Assembly (NCBI RefSeq): GCF_015354735.1
Contig: NZ_JACEFJ010000006.1
Location: 62,001 to 126,000 of the forward strand
Direction: 5' to 3'
Length of the DNA stretch: 64,000 nucleotides
From: Pararhodonellum marinum
Lineage (GTDB): Bacteria > Bacteroidota > Bacteroidia > Cytophagales > Cyclobacteriaceae
The notes beneath the pieces are model-generated. The model saw only the letters and a list, made by a program, of their open reading frames with translations, was not told the origin of the DNA and ran no database searches. A program made the translations under genes and the position numbers. Positions 48,064 to 56,292 of the stretch are shown here, piece by piece; positions within the stretch are counted from its first letter, which is position 1, and each line of letters starts with the position of its first letter.

Positions 48064-49131
48064 TCAACTGATGTATTTAAAATCGTAATCCGGTTGAAAA
48101 TCAATCAAAAACCCTTTGATGAGGGCAATTACCTGATTGATATCCTCTTTACTTGCAGTCTCCACCGTGGTGTGCATGTACTTCAACGGCAAAGAAATCA
48201 AGGCAGAAGGAACTCCTTCATTGGAATAGGCGAAGGCATCCGTATCGGTTCCCGTGGTCCTGGAAGCTGCAGACCGCTGAAATGCAATATCTCTCTTCTT
48301 GGCAGATTCAATGATCAGATCCAGTAGTTTTTTGTGCACAGAGGCACCATAGGTTAACACAGGTCCTTTACCGGCAATTTGTTCGCCACTATTGATCTTG
48401 TTGTACATCGGGGCAGTGGTATCATGACAGACGTCTGTGATGATGGCCAGGTTCGGTTTAATTTTGGCAGCGATCATTTCCGCGCCGCGCAAGCCGATTT
48501 CCTCTTGGACCGCATTGACGATGTAGAGGCAAAAAGGCAATTCCACTTTTTCTTCTTTCAGCTGCCTGGCCACTTCTGCAATCATGTACCCTCCTATTCG
48601 GTTATCCAAAGCCCTTCCCGAGTAAAATTTTCCGTTCAGATCCAAGAGTTCATCCTGAAAAGTCACTACGCAACCCACATGGATACCCATCTCTTCCACT
48701 TCTTCTTTGGTTCTGGCCCCTACATCAATAAAGATGTTCTCCAGTTTTGGTGCTTCTTCTTTGGCTTTATCACGCACATGAATGGCCGGCCAACCAAATA
48801 CCCCTTGGACAATTTTTTTATCGGTATGGATATTCACCCGCATGGAGGGTGCAATCATGTGATCGGATCCTCCATTCCTACAAACATAAATGTACCCTTC
48901 TGGTGTGATGTAATTCACAAACCAGCTGATTTCATCCGCGTGGGCTTCGATGACCACTTTGTAAGGGGCGTCGGGATTGATGACGCCTACTGCAGTTCCA
49001 TAATTATCTGTAAAATAGTTGTCTACAAAAGGTTTGATGTAATCCAGCCAAATCTGTTGCCCAGACGCTTCAAATCCGGTTGGAGATGCATTGTTTAGAT
49101 ACTGGTAAAGGAATTTTGTTTCTTGGTTCAT
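48064..49131 (-). CDS. M42-family aminopeptidase (glutamyl aminopeptidase/endoglucanase-like)
   Basis: 355-residue cytosolic dinuclear metallopeptidase. Family ligands are visible: His/Asp in VVIEAHADEISWFV, Asp in SGRALDNRIGGYMIAEV, the catalytic Glu pair in VNAVQEEIGLRGAEMIAAK, Asp in AIITDVCHDTTAPMYN, and late His in PLKYMHTTVETASKED. M42 enzymes form large tetrahedral aminopeptidase shells that finish peptide degradation. No signal peptide. It converges with the M16 gene by 60 bases. Confidence 0.92.
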   Translation of the reverse strand: MNQETKFLYQYLNNASPTGFEASGQQIWLDYIKPFVDNYFTDNYGTAVGVINPDAPYKVVIEAHADEISWFVNYITPEGYIYVCRNGGSDHMIAPSMRVNIHTDKKIVQGVFGWPAIHVRDKAKEEAPKLENIFIDVGARTKEEVEEMGIHVGCVVTFQDELLDLNGKFYSGRALDNRIGGYMIAEVARQLKEEKVELPFCLYIVNAVQEEIGLRGAEMIAAKIKPNLAIITDVCHDTTAPMYNKINSGEQIAGKGPVLTYGASVHKKLLDLIIESAKKRDIAFQRSAASRTTGTDTDAFAYSNEGVPSALISLPLKYMHTTVETASKEDINQVIALIKGFLIDFQPDYDFKYIS

Positions 49132-49330
49132 AGAGTAGATTCAATTTTGAAGATGTTGGAAAATGTCAATGGTGTAAGAAAAAGACCCGGTTTGTTTAGC
49201 ACAAATCAACTCAAATATACCAACTTAAATTTCTTCAATGATGTTTTAGGTACTTGCATGCAAAAGGTTTTTGGAAGAGCAGGTCTAAAATAACGATCTC
49301 AGTTTCACTTTTTCAACCAACAATACAGGA

Positions 49331-50035
49331 CTACATACTTAAAACAAATATCACACTTGAAGGATTTTTGGCCATTGGAGCGGTTGGTTCATAGATGTTT
49401 TCTACCTTGAGTCCCGAAGTGGTAAACTCGGATATCCAATCTTCAAACGTTCTAAAATACCAAGGATGCCCATTTCTGAACTCTCCCTTTAATCCTATCC
49501 AGGCATCCTCCATCCATTGGCTTTGGTAGGGCAATTCCAACAATTGCATGGTGAAAGGATGGATGGTTTGGATCAATATTTTTCCTTTGGGTTTTATCAA
49601 CTTGGCAGCAGCCATCAGAAGTTCTTTAAGTCCTTCTTTTTCGTATAGACAAAAATTAAAAACTGCCCCGTCCTTTGGACTTTTAGCAAGATTTCCAAGT
49701 AGTTCCGATTCCAATTTTGAATGAAACCATTCGGTCAATTCTTGAAAAGTAAGGCGTGCAAATGACCCTTTGTTGCCTTTCTTTTTGGCTGTTTCTATTA
49801 GTTTTGCCGTAGCGTCAACTCCGTAAGCATCATAACCTGACTCCATCAAAGCCCTGCATAACCATCCTTCACCACAACCTAGATCTAGCACTGAAGCTGA
49901 AAGATGCGATTGTATGGCAACTAAAATGGCCTGATTGGTGATTTTCCTGGAAAGTATATCGGATTTTTCCAAAGCCTGTATCCAAGCTTCAGCATTTTCT
50001 TCCCAAGAATTTAAAATTTGAAATGCAATGTTCAT
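49331..50035 (-). CDS. Class I SAM-dependent methyltransferase
   Basis: 234 residues. The SAM-binding motif I is VLDLGCGEGWLCRALMESG, motif post-I acid in YGVDATAKLIETAKKKG, and motif for the central strand in KPKGKILIQTIHPF. The N-terminal part ENAEAWIQALEKSDILSRKI is typical of small-molecule methyltransferases annotated only by fold. Acceptor substrate is not predictable and no biosynthetic partner is adjacent. Confidence 0.82.
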   Translation of the reverse strand: MNIAFQILNSWEENAEAWIQALEKSDILSRKITNQAILVAIQSHLSASVLDLGCGEGWLCRALMESGYDAYGVDATAKLIETAKKKGNKGSFARLTFQELTEWFHSKLESELLGNLAKSPKDGAVFNFCLYEKEGLKELLMAAAKLIKPKGKILIQTIHPFTMQLLELPYQSQWMEDAWIGLKGEFRNGHPWYFRTFEDWISEFTTSGLKVENIYEPTAPMAKNPSSVIFVLSM

Positions 50036-50626
50036 TTTATGATTCTTAAGTTGATAAAGTAAGCATAAATTTCTAATTGGGTTGTAAATTTCGGGTAGTA
50101 CCGCGATGGATTTACATGGAAGCTAAAATATTTTCTTTTCCAAAATTTACTGACCTTGAATTTTAATAAATCCTGCTGGATGCCTAGGCATAATTGCACT
50201 TTTCTTTAGATACATCATAATCATTATTTTGACTGGAAGCTTAATATCAAATTATTAAATCCGTATATAATCGGTATTAACTCCGTATGTAATCCGTTTG
50301 AACTATACACTATATGTGCTAAATCTATTTTCAAACCAACCAAAAGATTGAAATCTCTTTCAACCCACTAACTTGAATAAATTCAAGGCAATACACAAAA
50401 AGGTTTCTACCTGTTCCATTTTAAGATTTAAAATTTTTAAACTGCTAGCATCAAAATAAATTGAAAGTTTCAATGATGAATTCAATATGAATTCGCAATC
50501 TTTTTCAAATATTTTAGATAATACTCTCTGTTTTTGATATTTTTATGGACCAAATTTTAATATCGTTTAGGAGTGCCACTTTTTTTCAAATCAACTAATA
50601 AAAAGTACTTAACAAATAAGCTTAAT
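50036..50626. other. A/T-rich 590-base intergenic region
   Basis: Divergent gap between the methyltransferase and lipoprotein genes. The only structure I see is a pair of near-identical 15-mers, CCGTATRTAATCSGT, at 50261-50275 and 50283-50297, 22 bases apart. No gene, tRNA or exact TAnnTTTG promoter was found. Confidence 0.45.
50261..50297. repeat. Tandem 15-mer pair with 22-base period
   Basis: CCGTATATAATCGGT and CCGTATGTAATCCGT differ at two positions and start 22 bases apart, two helical turns, an arrangement seen in paired regulator sites. Purpose unknown. Confidence 0.4.
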
Positions 50627-51286
50627 ATGAAAAAATCTATGATCTTGGCCATCATCATCTTGGCAGCTTCCTGTTCTCCATCTACCAAAATTACCCGATC
50701 CTGGACCAGTCCTGACAAGGATCAAGGCGGTTATTCCAACGTTTACGTTGCAGCAATCATTGGAGATGTCGGAAAAAGACAGGCTGTCGAAGACGATGTG
50801 CAACAAAAGTTAAGAACTAAGGGGGTCGCTTCACAAACCAGCAATGCCACCATTCGTCCTAATTTTTGGATGAGTACCGATTTGGACAAAAATGAAATGA
50901 TGCGGGTCATTGGCAGCAATGGACACGATGGCATTTTGACCATGACTTTGGTGGATGTACAGGATGAACAGCGTTACATTCCAGGAGCAATGATGGGTGG
51001 TCCGATGATGATGGGCGGACCTATGATGGGACCGGGTTGGGGCATGGGCGCTAATTTTGGAGGATTTTGGGGCATGAACCATGGCATGATGATGACTCCG
51101 GGCCATATGGTCAATGACCGCAGGTATTTTATTGAAATTAACATGTATGATGTGGGTTCAGAATTATTGGTCTGGTCTGCCCAGTCCAAAACCCTAAATC
51201 CAAGGTCTCTAGAAAAATTTTCTGCGGAATTTGCCAAGGTGGTCATTGATAGAATGGCGGAGGAAGGGGTGATCCAAAGGAATTAA
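50627..51286 (+). CDS. Met/Gly-rich lipoprotein, DUF4136-like
   Basis: 219 residues from ATG 50627 (MKKSMILAIIILAASCSPST); a longer frame from 50573 lacks a signal peptide at its start. The lipobox LAASC indicates lipid anchoring. The folded part (ITRSWTSPDKDQGGYSNVYV, GDVGKRQAVEDDVQQKLRTK, FIEINMYDVGSELLVWSAQS) resembles DUF4136-type lipoproteins. Between them is a low-complexity loop of Met, Gly and Pro with Trp/His (MMGGPMMMGGPMMGPGWGMG, then NHGMMMTPG), reminiscent of Met-rich copper-binding segments; metal binding is an inference. A strong terminator follows. Confidence 0.7.
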   Translation: MKKSMILAIIILAASCSPSTKITRSWTSPDKDQGGYSNVYVAAIIGDVGKRQAVEDDVQQKLRTKGVASQTSNATIRPNFWMSTDLDKNEMMRVIGSNGHDGILTMTLVDVQDEQRYIPGAMMGGPMMMGGPMMGPGWGMGANFGGFWGMNHGMMMTPGHMVNDRRYFIEINMYDVGSELLVWSAQSKTLNPRSLEKFSAEFAKVVIDRMAEEGVIQRN

Positions 51287-51318
51287 GCAAAAGATACTTA
51301 CCAAATTTAAATGGATTC

Positions 51319-51353
51319 AATTCCCATGGTCAGTGACCATGGGAATTTTTTTT
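51319..51353 (+). terminator. Rho-independent terminator of the Met/Gly-rich lipoprotein gene
   Basis: Perfect 11-bp stem AATTCCCATGG/CCATGGGAATT with a 7-base loop, followed by six T and further T-rich sequence. Confidence 0.92.
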
Positions 51354-51373
51354 GACCTTTTTGCAAATCTTTC

Positions 51374-51410
51374 TTGACTAGCGGGTATATTTATCGTAAT
51401 ATTGCAATAT
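51374..51410 (+). promoter_or_regulatory. Promoter and overlapping ArsR-type operator of the arsenic operon
   Basis: TTG at 51374-51376 and TAATATTG at 51397-51404 are spaced 20 bases, a Bacteroidota promoter with one mismatch in the -7. A perfect 12-bp palindrome ATATTGCAATAT covers 51399-51410 and so overlaps the -7, the expected position for repression by the ArsR protein encoded 83 bases downstream. Confidence 0.6.
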
Positions 51411-51492
51411 AGTATTTCACTCAGCCGAAATTGGGCTAGCTTACTTGGTAGATTAATGAAATTAGCTCATTTCAAACAAATGATGTAAACCC

Positions 51493-51828
51493 ATGGGAGT
51501 AACCAAATCAGATCTCTTCACAGAAAAGCAAAATGAACTGGCCAAAGCCGCAAAAGTGTTTGCCCACCCTGCAAGGATTGCCATTCTTGAATATTTGATC
51601 CAATCCACTACCTGCATCAACGGGGACTTGGTTCAGGAGTTGGGTTTGGCTCAGGCCACCATTTCACAGCACCTCCGTGAGCTTAAGGAAATCGGGTTGA
51701 TCAAAGGCAGCATTGAGGGGGTTTCAGTCTGCTATTGCATTGATCCTACCAAATGGGTGGAAGTTCAGCAACAGTTTTCATCCCTCTTCGCCGGCTTTCC
51801 AAAAATCGCCGGTAAAGATTGTTGTTGA
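51493..51828 (+). CDS. arsR: ArsR-family metalloregulator of the arsenic operon
   Basis: 111 residues. Winged-helix: AKAAKVFAHPARIAILEYLI, recognition helix region LGLAQATISQHLRELKEIGL, wing IKGSIEGVSVCYCIDP. Cysteines at STTC, CYC and a C-terminal Cys pair (AGKDCC) offer possible As(III) ligands. It would repress its own promoter, releasing on arsenite. It heads the ArsR-DUF6428-phosphatase-ACR3 order, typical of Bacteroidota arsenic loci. Confidence 0.9.
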   Translation: MGVTKSDLFTEKQNELAKAAKVFAHPARIAILEYLIQSTTCINGDLVQELGLAQATISQHLRELKEIGLIKGSIEGVSVCYCIDPTKWVEVQQQFSSLFAGFPKIAGKDCC

Positions 51829-51836
51829 AAATGCTG

Positions 51837-51871
51837 AAACCCTTGAGGTTTCAAAAAACCTCGACGGTTTT
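51837..51871. repeat. Intergenic palindrome, family member D
   Basis: AAACCCTTGAGGTTT, C plus A-run, AAACCTCGACGGTTT; same type as the repeats at 40.8 and 42.3 kb. A fragmentary further copy (GAAACCTTCCCGAAG to AAAAGGTT) follows at 51892-51918. The two lie between arsR and the DUF6428 gene. Confidence 0.55.
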
Positions 51872-51966
51872 AAGCAGGAGGGAATCTAATTGAAACCTTC
51901 CCGAAGACCTAAAAGGTTAGCAAAACCATAAAAACATGGCGTCTCGACGCCTACACTAGAAAAAAC

Positions 51967-52506
51967 ATGAAAACATCAGCATTTACCCAAATCTTACAGG
52001 ACAACTCAGAAAAAGCCCTTTTCTTTGAGTATCAAACCGGTCAGTTTGTCCGGACAGATTACCACATCACCGAAATCAAAAACGTCAGCTATGACACGGT
52101 GGATTGTGGTGGCATCAGAAATCAATGGACGGAAGTCCATGTGCAATTATGGGAAAATGAAATTCCTGAGCCAGATCATCAGGTCGATTCAAAAAAAGCG
52201 TTAAAGATTTTTGAAGTGGTTAACAAAGTGAGGGCTACTTATCCTGATACTGAGATCAAATTTGAGTACGGCAATAGCTCATTTCCAACAGCTGTATTGC
52301 CGATACATGACATCAAAGACACAGGAAATGCCTTGATTGTCCAGCTGACCCCAGACCAAACGACCTGCAAGGCGAAAGACAGGGCCACTACTCCTGAAGA
52401 AAAAGCCGCAGCCTGTTGCGGACCTGCCTCCAAAGCTAAAGTCAGGGTTTCTTTGGCAAACCTAGCCACAGCCAATGCCTGTGAACCTGGATCAGGTTGC
52501 TGCTAA
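51967..52506 (+). CDS. DUF6428-family, Cys-rich arsenic-operon protein
   Basis: 179 residues. The N-terminal part (residues about 1-130) has conserved-looking TDYHITEIKNVSYDTVDCGG and GIRNQWTEVHVQLWENE, the hallmark of the DUF6428 proteins found between arsR and arsC in Bacteroidota. The C-terminal tail is rich in cysteine: TTCKAKD, AACCGPAS, NACEPGSGCC. No enzymatic motif is evident. Position and Cys content suggest arsenic binding or chaperoning, which is inference. The following phosphatase gene begins 70 bases later. Confidence 0.85.
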   Translation: MKTSAFTQILQDNSEKALFFEYQTGQFVRTDYHITEIKNVSYDTVDCGGIRNQWTEVHVQLWENEIPEPDHQVDSKKALKIFEVVNKVRATYPDTEIKFEYGNSSFPTAVLPIHDIKDTGNALIVQLTPDQTTCKAKDRATTPEEKAAACCGPASKAKVRVSLANLATANACEPGSGCC

Positions 52507-52576
52507 ATCAAATTTATGCGCATTTCTGACCTGTTATTTTCCTTTTGCATTCTATTCCAATTATTTCATTCCTTTT

Positions 52577-53191
52577 ATGGTTACATTTTATCCTGAAGTC
52601 TTATCCGGTATTGATAAGGCCCTTACGCTAGAAATCCCTGATGAAAGAAAGCATGTTCTTCAGGAATTGATAAAATACATTCAGCAGAAACTGAACAAAA
52701 AAGAGCCTGTGAACCTGAATTTTATCTGCACCCACAACAGCAGGAGAAGCCAGTTTTCACAGATTTGGGGAAAAGTGGCTGCTACATATCATGACATTCC
52801 GATCAGTTCTTTTTCAGGCGGTGTCGAAGTAACGGCCTTTAATGAGCGGGCTGTTGCTTCTATCAGGCGTTCCGGTTTTAGGGTCAATCAGGAAGGAACG
52901 GAAAACCCTACTTATTCGATATATTTTGCCGAAGACTTAGAACCCATCATTGCTTTTTCCAAAGTTTTTGATGACCCTATCAATGCCTCTCCCAAATTTG
53001 CAGCAGTCATGACCTGCTCCCATGCGGATGAAAATTGTCCTTTTATCCCCGGAACAGAAGCCAGAATTCCTGTTCGGTATGAAGATCCAAAAGCTTTTGA
53101 CGGTACAGCAGAAGAAGCGGCCCGCTACGATGAAAGAAGCCTTCAGATTGCTTCGGAGATGTTTTATGTATTCTCTCAGATATCAAAGTGA
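52577..53191 (+). CDS. arsC: Low-molecular-weight phosphatase-like arsenate reductase
   Basis: 204 residues from ATG 52577 (MVTFYPEVLSGIDKALTLEI); a longer frame overlaps the DUF6428 gene and lacks family similarity. The P-loop is NFICTHNSRRSQFSQIWGKV with the CX5R signature (C-THNSR-R), followed by FSGGVEVTAFNERAVASIRR. Second and third redox cysteines may be those in VMTCSHADENCPFIPG, fitting the Cys-relay of thioredoxin-coupled arsenate reductases. It would reduce As(V) to As(III) for export by the ACR3 pump encoded next. The gene symbol follows function. Confidence 0.85.
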   Translation: MVTFYPEVLSGIDKALTLEIPDERKHVLQELIKYIQQKLNKKEPVNLNFICTHNSRRSQFSQIWGKVAATYHDIPISSFSGGVEVTAFNERAVASIRRSGFRVNQEGTENPTYSIYFAEDLEPIIAFSKVFDDPINASPKFAAVMTCSHADENCPFIPGTEARIPVRYEDPKAFDGTAEEAARYDERSLQIASEMFYVFSQISK

Positions 53192-53209
53192 TTTAATTGA
53201 AAACTTCTA

Positions 53210-53395
53210 TATGAAATACAGTTGAAATATGGCTGTGTTGAAATACTGAGTGGAACAAATAGAAATATGCCTTCGGCCTAATTTGCTAAGTGAAATATAC
53301 TCCGTGAAATAAATAGAAATAAGGTTTAGTTACCTTTTTTATTTCAACCTTATTTCCATTGTTTTTCTACCATATTTCCATCTTATTTCAAATAG
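53210..53395. repeat. GAAATA/TATTTC repeat-rich leader before the ACR3 gene
   Basis: GAAATA-type motifs recur at least seven times in direct orientation (53211-53322) and as TATTTC several times on the right side (53339-53389). A perfect 11-bp inverted repeat GAAATAAGGTT/AACCTTATTTC lies at 53316-53326 and 53346-53356 with a 19-base loop. No poly-T follows directly, so it is not an evident terminator. Confidence 0.65.
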
Positions 53396-53419
53396 CCTAA
53401 ATCCCCTTAACCAGAAAAT

Positions 53420-54451
53420 ATGTCAAAAAGTAAAAAACAAATGGCCTTTTTTGAAAGGTACCTCAGTGTGTGGGTTGCCCTGTGTATTGCAGGAGGGGTG
53501 CTGATCGGTCACCTTGCAGGAGACAAGATGTCATTTCTTTCAGACCTGGAAATCTACAATGTCAACATCCCCATCGCGATATTGATCTGGTTGATGATCT
53601 ATCCCATGATGTTGCAGATTGATTTCTCCAGCATCAAAGGGATAGGAAAGGCTCCTAAAGGGTTGATTTTGACTTTGGTGATCAATTGGCTGATCAAACC
53701 ATTCACCATGGCTTTCTTTGCTTGGATTTTCTTTGACAAACTGTATTCCGCATATATTGATCCGGATTTGGCAGGTGAATACATTGCTGGTGCGATACTC
53801 TTGGGCGTGGCGCCATGCACTGCCATGGTCTTTGTGTGGTCTTACCTGACGGATGGGGACCCGAACTATACATTGGTGCAGGTTTCGGTAAATGACCTGA
53901 TCATTCTGGTGGCTTTTGTCCCTTTGGTTGGCCTGTTGCTGGGGATTACAGATGTAGTTATCCCCTATGAAACCCTAGTTTCTTCTGTGCTGATATTTGT
54001 GGTCATTCCATTGGTTGCCGGGGTGATCACCAATAAATACCTGGTCCATAAAAAGGGAGAGGAATGGTTTAAAAATGAATTTTTACCCAAATTCAAGCCA
54101 GTCAGCATCATGGCCCTATTATTGACTTTGATTTTGCTGTTTGCTTTTCAGGGGCCCAATATCCTTAACAATCCGCTGATCATTTTGCTGATTGCCATTC
54201 CCCTGATCATTCAGACCTATTTTATTTTCTTTATTGCCTGGTTTGGTGGAAGAAAGCTTAAACTTTCCCATGCCGTTTGCGCTCCTGCCGCCATGATAGG
54301 AGCCAGCAATTTTTTTGAATTGGCCGTAGCGGTAGCCATTGCTTTGTTTGGCCTCGAAAGTCCCGCAGCCTTGGTTACCGTGGTGGGCGTATTGGTAGAA
54401 GTCCCGGTTATGCTGAGCTTGGTGGCACTGGCCAATAAGTGGAGGTATTAA
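53420..54451 (+). CDS. arsB: ACR3-family arsenite efflux transporter
   Basis: 343 residues with about ten hydrophobic segments. Signs: [20 protein letters not shown], the conserved Cys in [38 protein letters not shown], and the late [19 protein letters not shown]. This is the Bacillus-type Acr3 arsenite/H+ antiporter at the inner membrane, the output of the operon. The gene name acr3 is an equal choice. A 228-base repeat-rich leader separates it from the reductase gene. Confidence 0.92.
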   Translation: MSKSKKQMAFFERYLSVWVALCIAGGVLIGHLAGDKMSFLSDLEIYNVNIPIAILIWLMIYPMMLQIDFSSIKGIGKAPKGLILTLVINWLIKPFTMAFFAWIFFDKLYSAYIDPDLAGEYIAGAILLGVAPCTAMVFVWSYLTDGDPNYTLVQVSVNDLIILVAFVPLVGLLLGITDVVIPYETLVSSVLIFVVIPLVAGVITNKYLVHKKGEEWFKNEFLPKFKPVSIMALLLTLILLFAFQGPNILNNPLIILLIAIPLIIQTYFIFFIAWFGGRKLKLSHAVCAPAAMIGASNFFELAVAVAIALFGLESPAALVTVVGVLVEVPVMLSLVALANKWRY

Positions 54452-54583
54452 ATATCTTCAATAGTTGGGTCACCTTACCCTGCTTACTTTTAATTTTCAC
54501 CTCTTCCCGTTCCGGTCTTTGGAGGCTGGTTCAGTTTTCAATTACCCTTCCCTTACGCTGATCTTTTTCAGAAAAAAAGAATT

Positions 54584-55378
54584 TTAAAACCAAACAGATA
54601 ATCCAAAGGAAAAGCGGTTTTCATAGAAAGTATATCCATAAAGGGCATCTTGGGAGTTGGATTCGCTGAAGAAACTTGGTTCTGGATGGGTTATATCCAT
54701 TGTGATATCAGTTTGTCCTCCAAGCTTTGCATACAACAGGGAAGGTGAAAATTCAGCACCCACAGAAAATTTACGGTGAAAAAAGTAGTTAAACCCAAAA
54801 ATACCCCCTACTCCTACTGAATATCCGCTGGGAATTTCAGAGTAAATATCACCTTTAAACAAGATTTCATCAGCAGTTGATCCTGTTCGAATGGTTTGAT
54901 TGTCTAAAGTAAAAACACCGTGAAGTGTCAGTGGCAACTCAAAACCAAAGTATAGGTCTAAATTCCGATGATTTAAAAGCCAAGTGATCCCGGGTGCAAG
55001 GGTTATTTTATTTTGACGGCCATGAACATTAGTCACATTTCGATATTGATCTGATTGGTTATCATGGTACTCAAGAATATTGATTTTTGTGGAATTGACC
55101 CTCAACCGCAAATAGGCATCCTCCATCCTATATTGGAATAGCAAACCCAAAGCAAAGGAATTGTCTCTGACATTGTGGTTATCAAAGGATTCATTGTCAA
55201 TGTCAAACCAGCCCACCTGCGTATCTCTGATGGGATTGCTTGCCTGAAAGGTCAGTCCAAATTTTGGCCCAGCTGTGGTCCCTCCATAGCAGGGATTTTG
55301 GCCGAGGGTAGCGTAACTTTGCGCATTCGCTGATAGGGCAAGGAGGATTAGCATTAATCCTGAAAAGATATATTTCAT
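54584..55378 (-). CDS. Outer-membrane beta-barrel protein, unknown role
   Basis: 264 residues with a signal peptide (MKYIFSGLMLILLALSANAQ). Mature sequence alternates amphipathic strands: GPKFGLTFQASNPIRDTQVG, LALGLLFQYRMEDAYLRLRV, TLAPGITWLLNHRNLDLYFG, VGVGGIFGFNYFFHRKFSVG, ending RFSFGLSVWF with terminal Phe as barrel proteins do. I cannot assign function. A minus-strand terminator (55636-55669) upstream separates it from the small lipoprotein gene. Confidence 0.65.
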   Translation of the reverse strand: MKYIFSGLMLILLALSANAQSYATLGQNPCYGGTTAGPKFGLTFQASNPIRDTQVGWFDIDNESFDNHNVRDNSFALGLLFQYRMEDAYLRLRVNSTKINILEYHDNQSDQYRNVTNVHGRQNKITLAPGITWLLNHRNLDLYFGFELPLTLHGVFTLDNQTIRTGSTADEILFKGDIYSEIPSGYSVGVGGIFGFNYFFHRKFSVGAEFSPSLLYAKLGGQTDITMDITHPEPSFFSESNSQDALYGYTFYENRFSFGLSVWF

Positions 55379-55635
55379 TTTTTGGGTTTTGGGTGATTAA
55401 AAATTGAGCGATCAAGGTTTGTTTTAAAAAGATTTAGCAACAATAAAAAACAAATTCTGAAATACAAACTAATATTTCAGAAATAAAAAAACTATTTTAG
55501 TTTTAGGTCTTATGAATTAGTAATAGCGCTTAGATTATATGAAAACATAAATAAAAGATGTTGTTATTAGGGATAGTAGGTGCTTTAAAAGTCTATTAGG
55601 GTCACACTTTTTATGTTTGTGTTGAGTTCCCTTTA

Positions 55636-55669
55636 AAAAGAAAAAACCGAAGCATTTCTCTCCGGTTTT
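55636..55669 (-). terminator. Probable terminator of the small lipoprotein gene
   Basis: AAAACCG/CGGTTTT seven-bp stem with a 13-base loop; the minus strand continues into TTTCTTTTTAAA-like sequence. Five bases past the stop at 55674. Confidence 0.65.
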
Positions 55670-55673
55670 AAAT

Positions 55674-56222
55674 TTACAGTTTTTCATAGGTCCAAACTTT
55701 TTTGTCGAAATCATATCTTGTTCGTTCATCGGGAAACTCCACATAAGCTTTGTTGAGGTAGAACCTATCCAGATTTCCAAAATACATTAAGTCCTCCCAT
55801 AAATAGGCCCCTTTCTCCCGAATTTCATCTACAGCCAGCATAGGAGTATTGGCAATTTCTTCAAAGTCCAGCAATTGAAGCTCTTTACCCAATTTGTATT
55901 TGCCCAGTACCCCTCTTTTATGGTTATGGACATTTCGGGCAGGACGGATAAGAAAAAAATAATGGATACTGTCAACTGCATCAATGTGATAATTGACAAA
56001 CTCAAATTGGTTGATCTGAGAAACATACAGTTTTCGATAGGCTAGATCATGTTTGTTTTTGGGATCAACACCTCTAGGTACTTTATAAATATAGGTGACG
56101 ATATTGGTCATGATGGTGTCTTGCTCCGCTTTACTGAAGTATTGATCCACATCATATTTATCTCTTTTTTCACAAGAGGCAAATACAAAGACTGCCATAA
56201 CAACAAAAAGGAAATTTCTCAT
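55674..56222 (-). CDS. Hypothetical lipoprotein, 182 residues
   Basis: Lipoprotein signal with lipobox FASC (MRNFLFVVMAVFVFASCEKR). The mature part is mixed alpha/beta and rich in aromatic and charged residues (YFSKAEQDTIMTNIVTYIYK, DSIHYFFLIRPARNVHNHKR, LMYFGNLDRFYLNKAYVEFP). I do not recognise a family. A terminator at 56235-56265 separates it from the upstream lipoprotein gene, so it is probably transcribed on its own, though its position next to the TonB receptor pair suggests a related envelope role. Confidence 0.65.
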   Translation of the reverse strand: MRNFLFVVMAVFVFASCEKRDKYDVDQYFSKAEQDTIMTNIVTYIYKVPRGVDPKNKHDLAYRKLYVSQINQFEFVNYHIDAVDSIHYFFLIRPARNVHNHKRGVLGKYKLGKELQLLDFEEIANTPMLAVDEIREKGAYLWEDLMYFGNLDRFYLNKAYVEFPDERTRYDFDKKVWTYEKL

Positions 56223-56234
56223 AATACTGTATTA

Positions 56235-56265
56235 AGAAAAAGACAAGCCAGTGAAAACTGACTTG
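56235..56265 (-). terminator. Terminator of the TonB receptor/beta-helix lipoprotein transcript
   Basis: On the minus strand CAAGTCAGT, 4-base loop, ACTGGCTTG (one mismatch/wobble) then TCTTTTTCTT, 28 bases past the stop at 56293. Confidence 0.7.
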
Positions 56266-56292
56266 CCTTTCATTAAGCTAATTATCTTTAAA

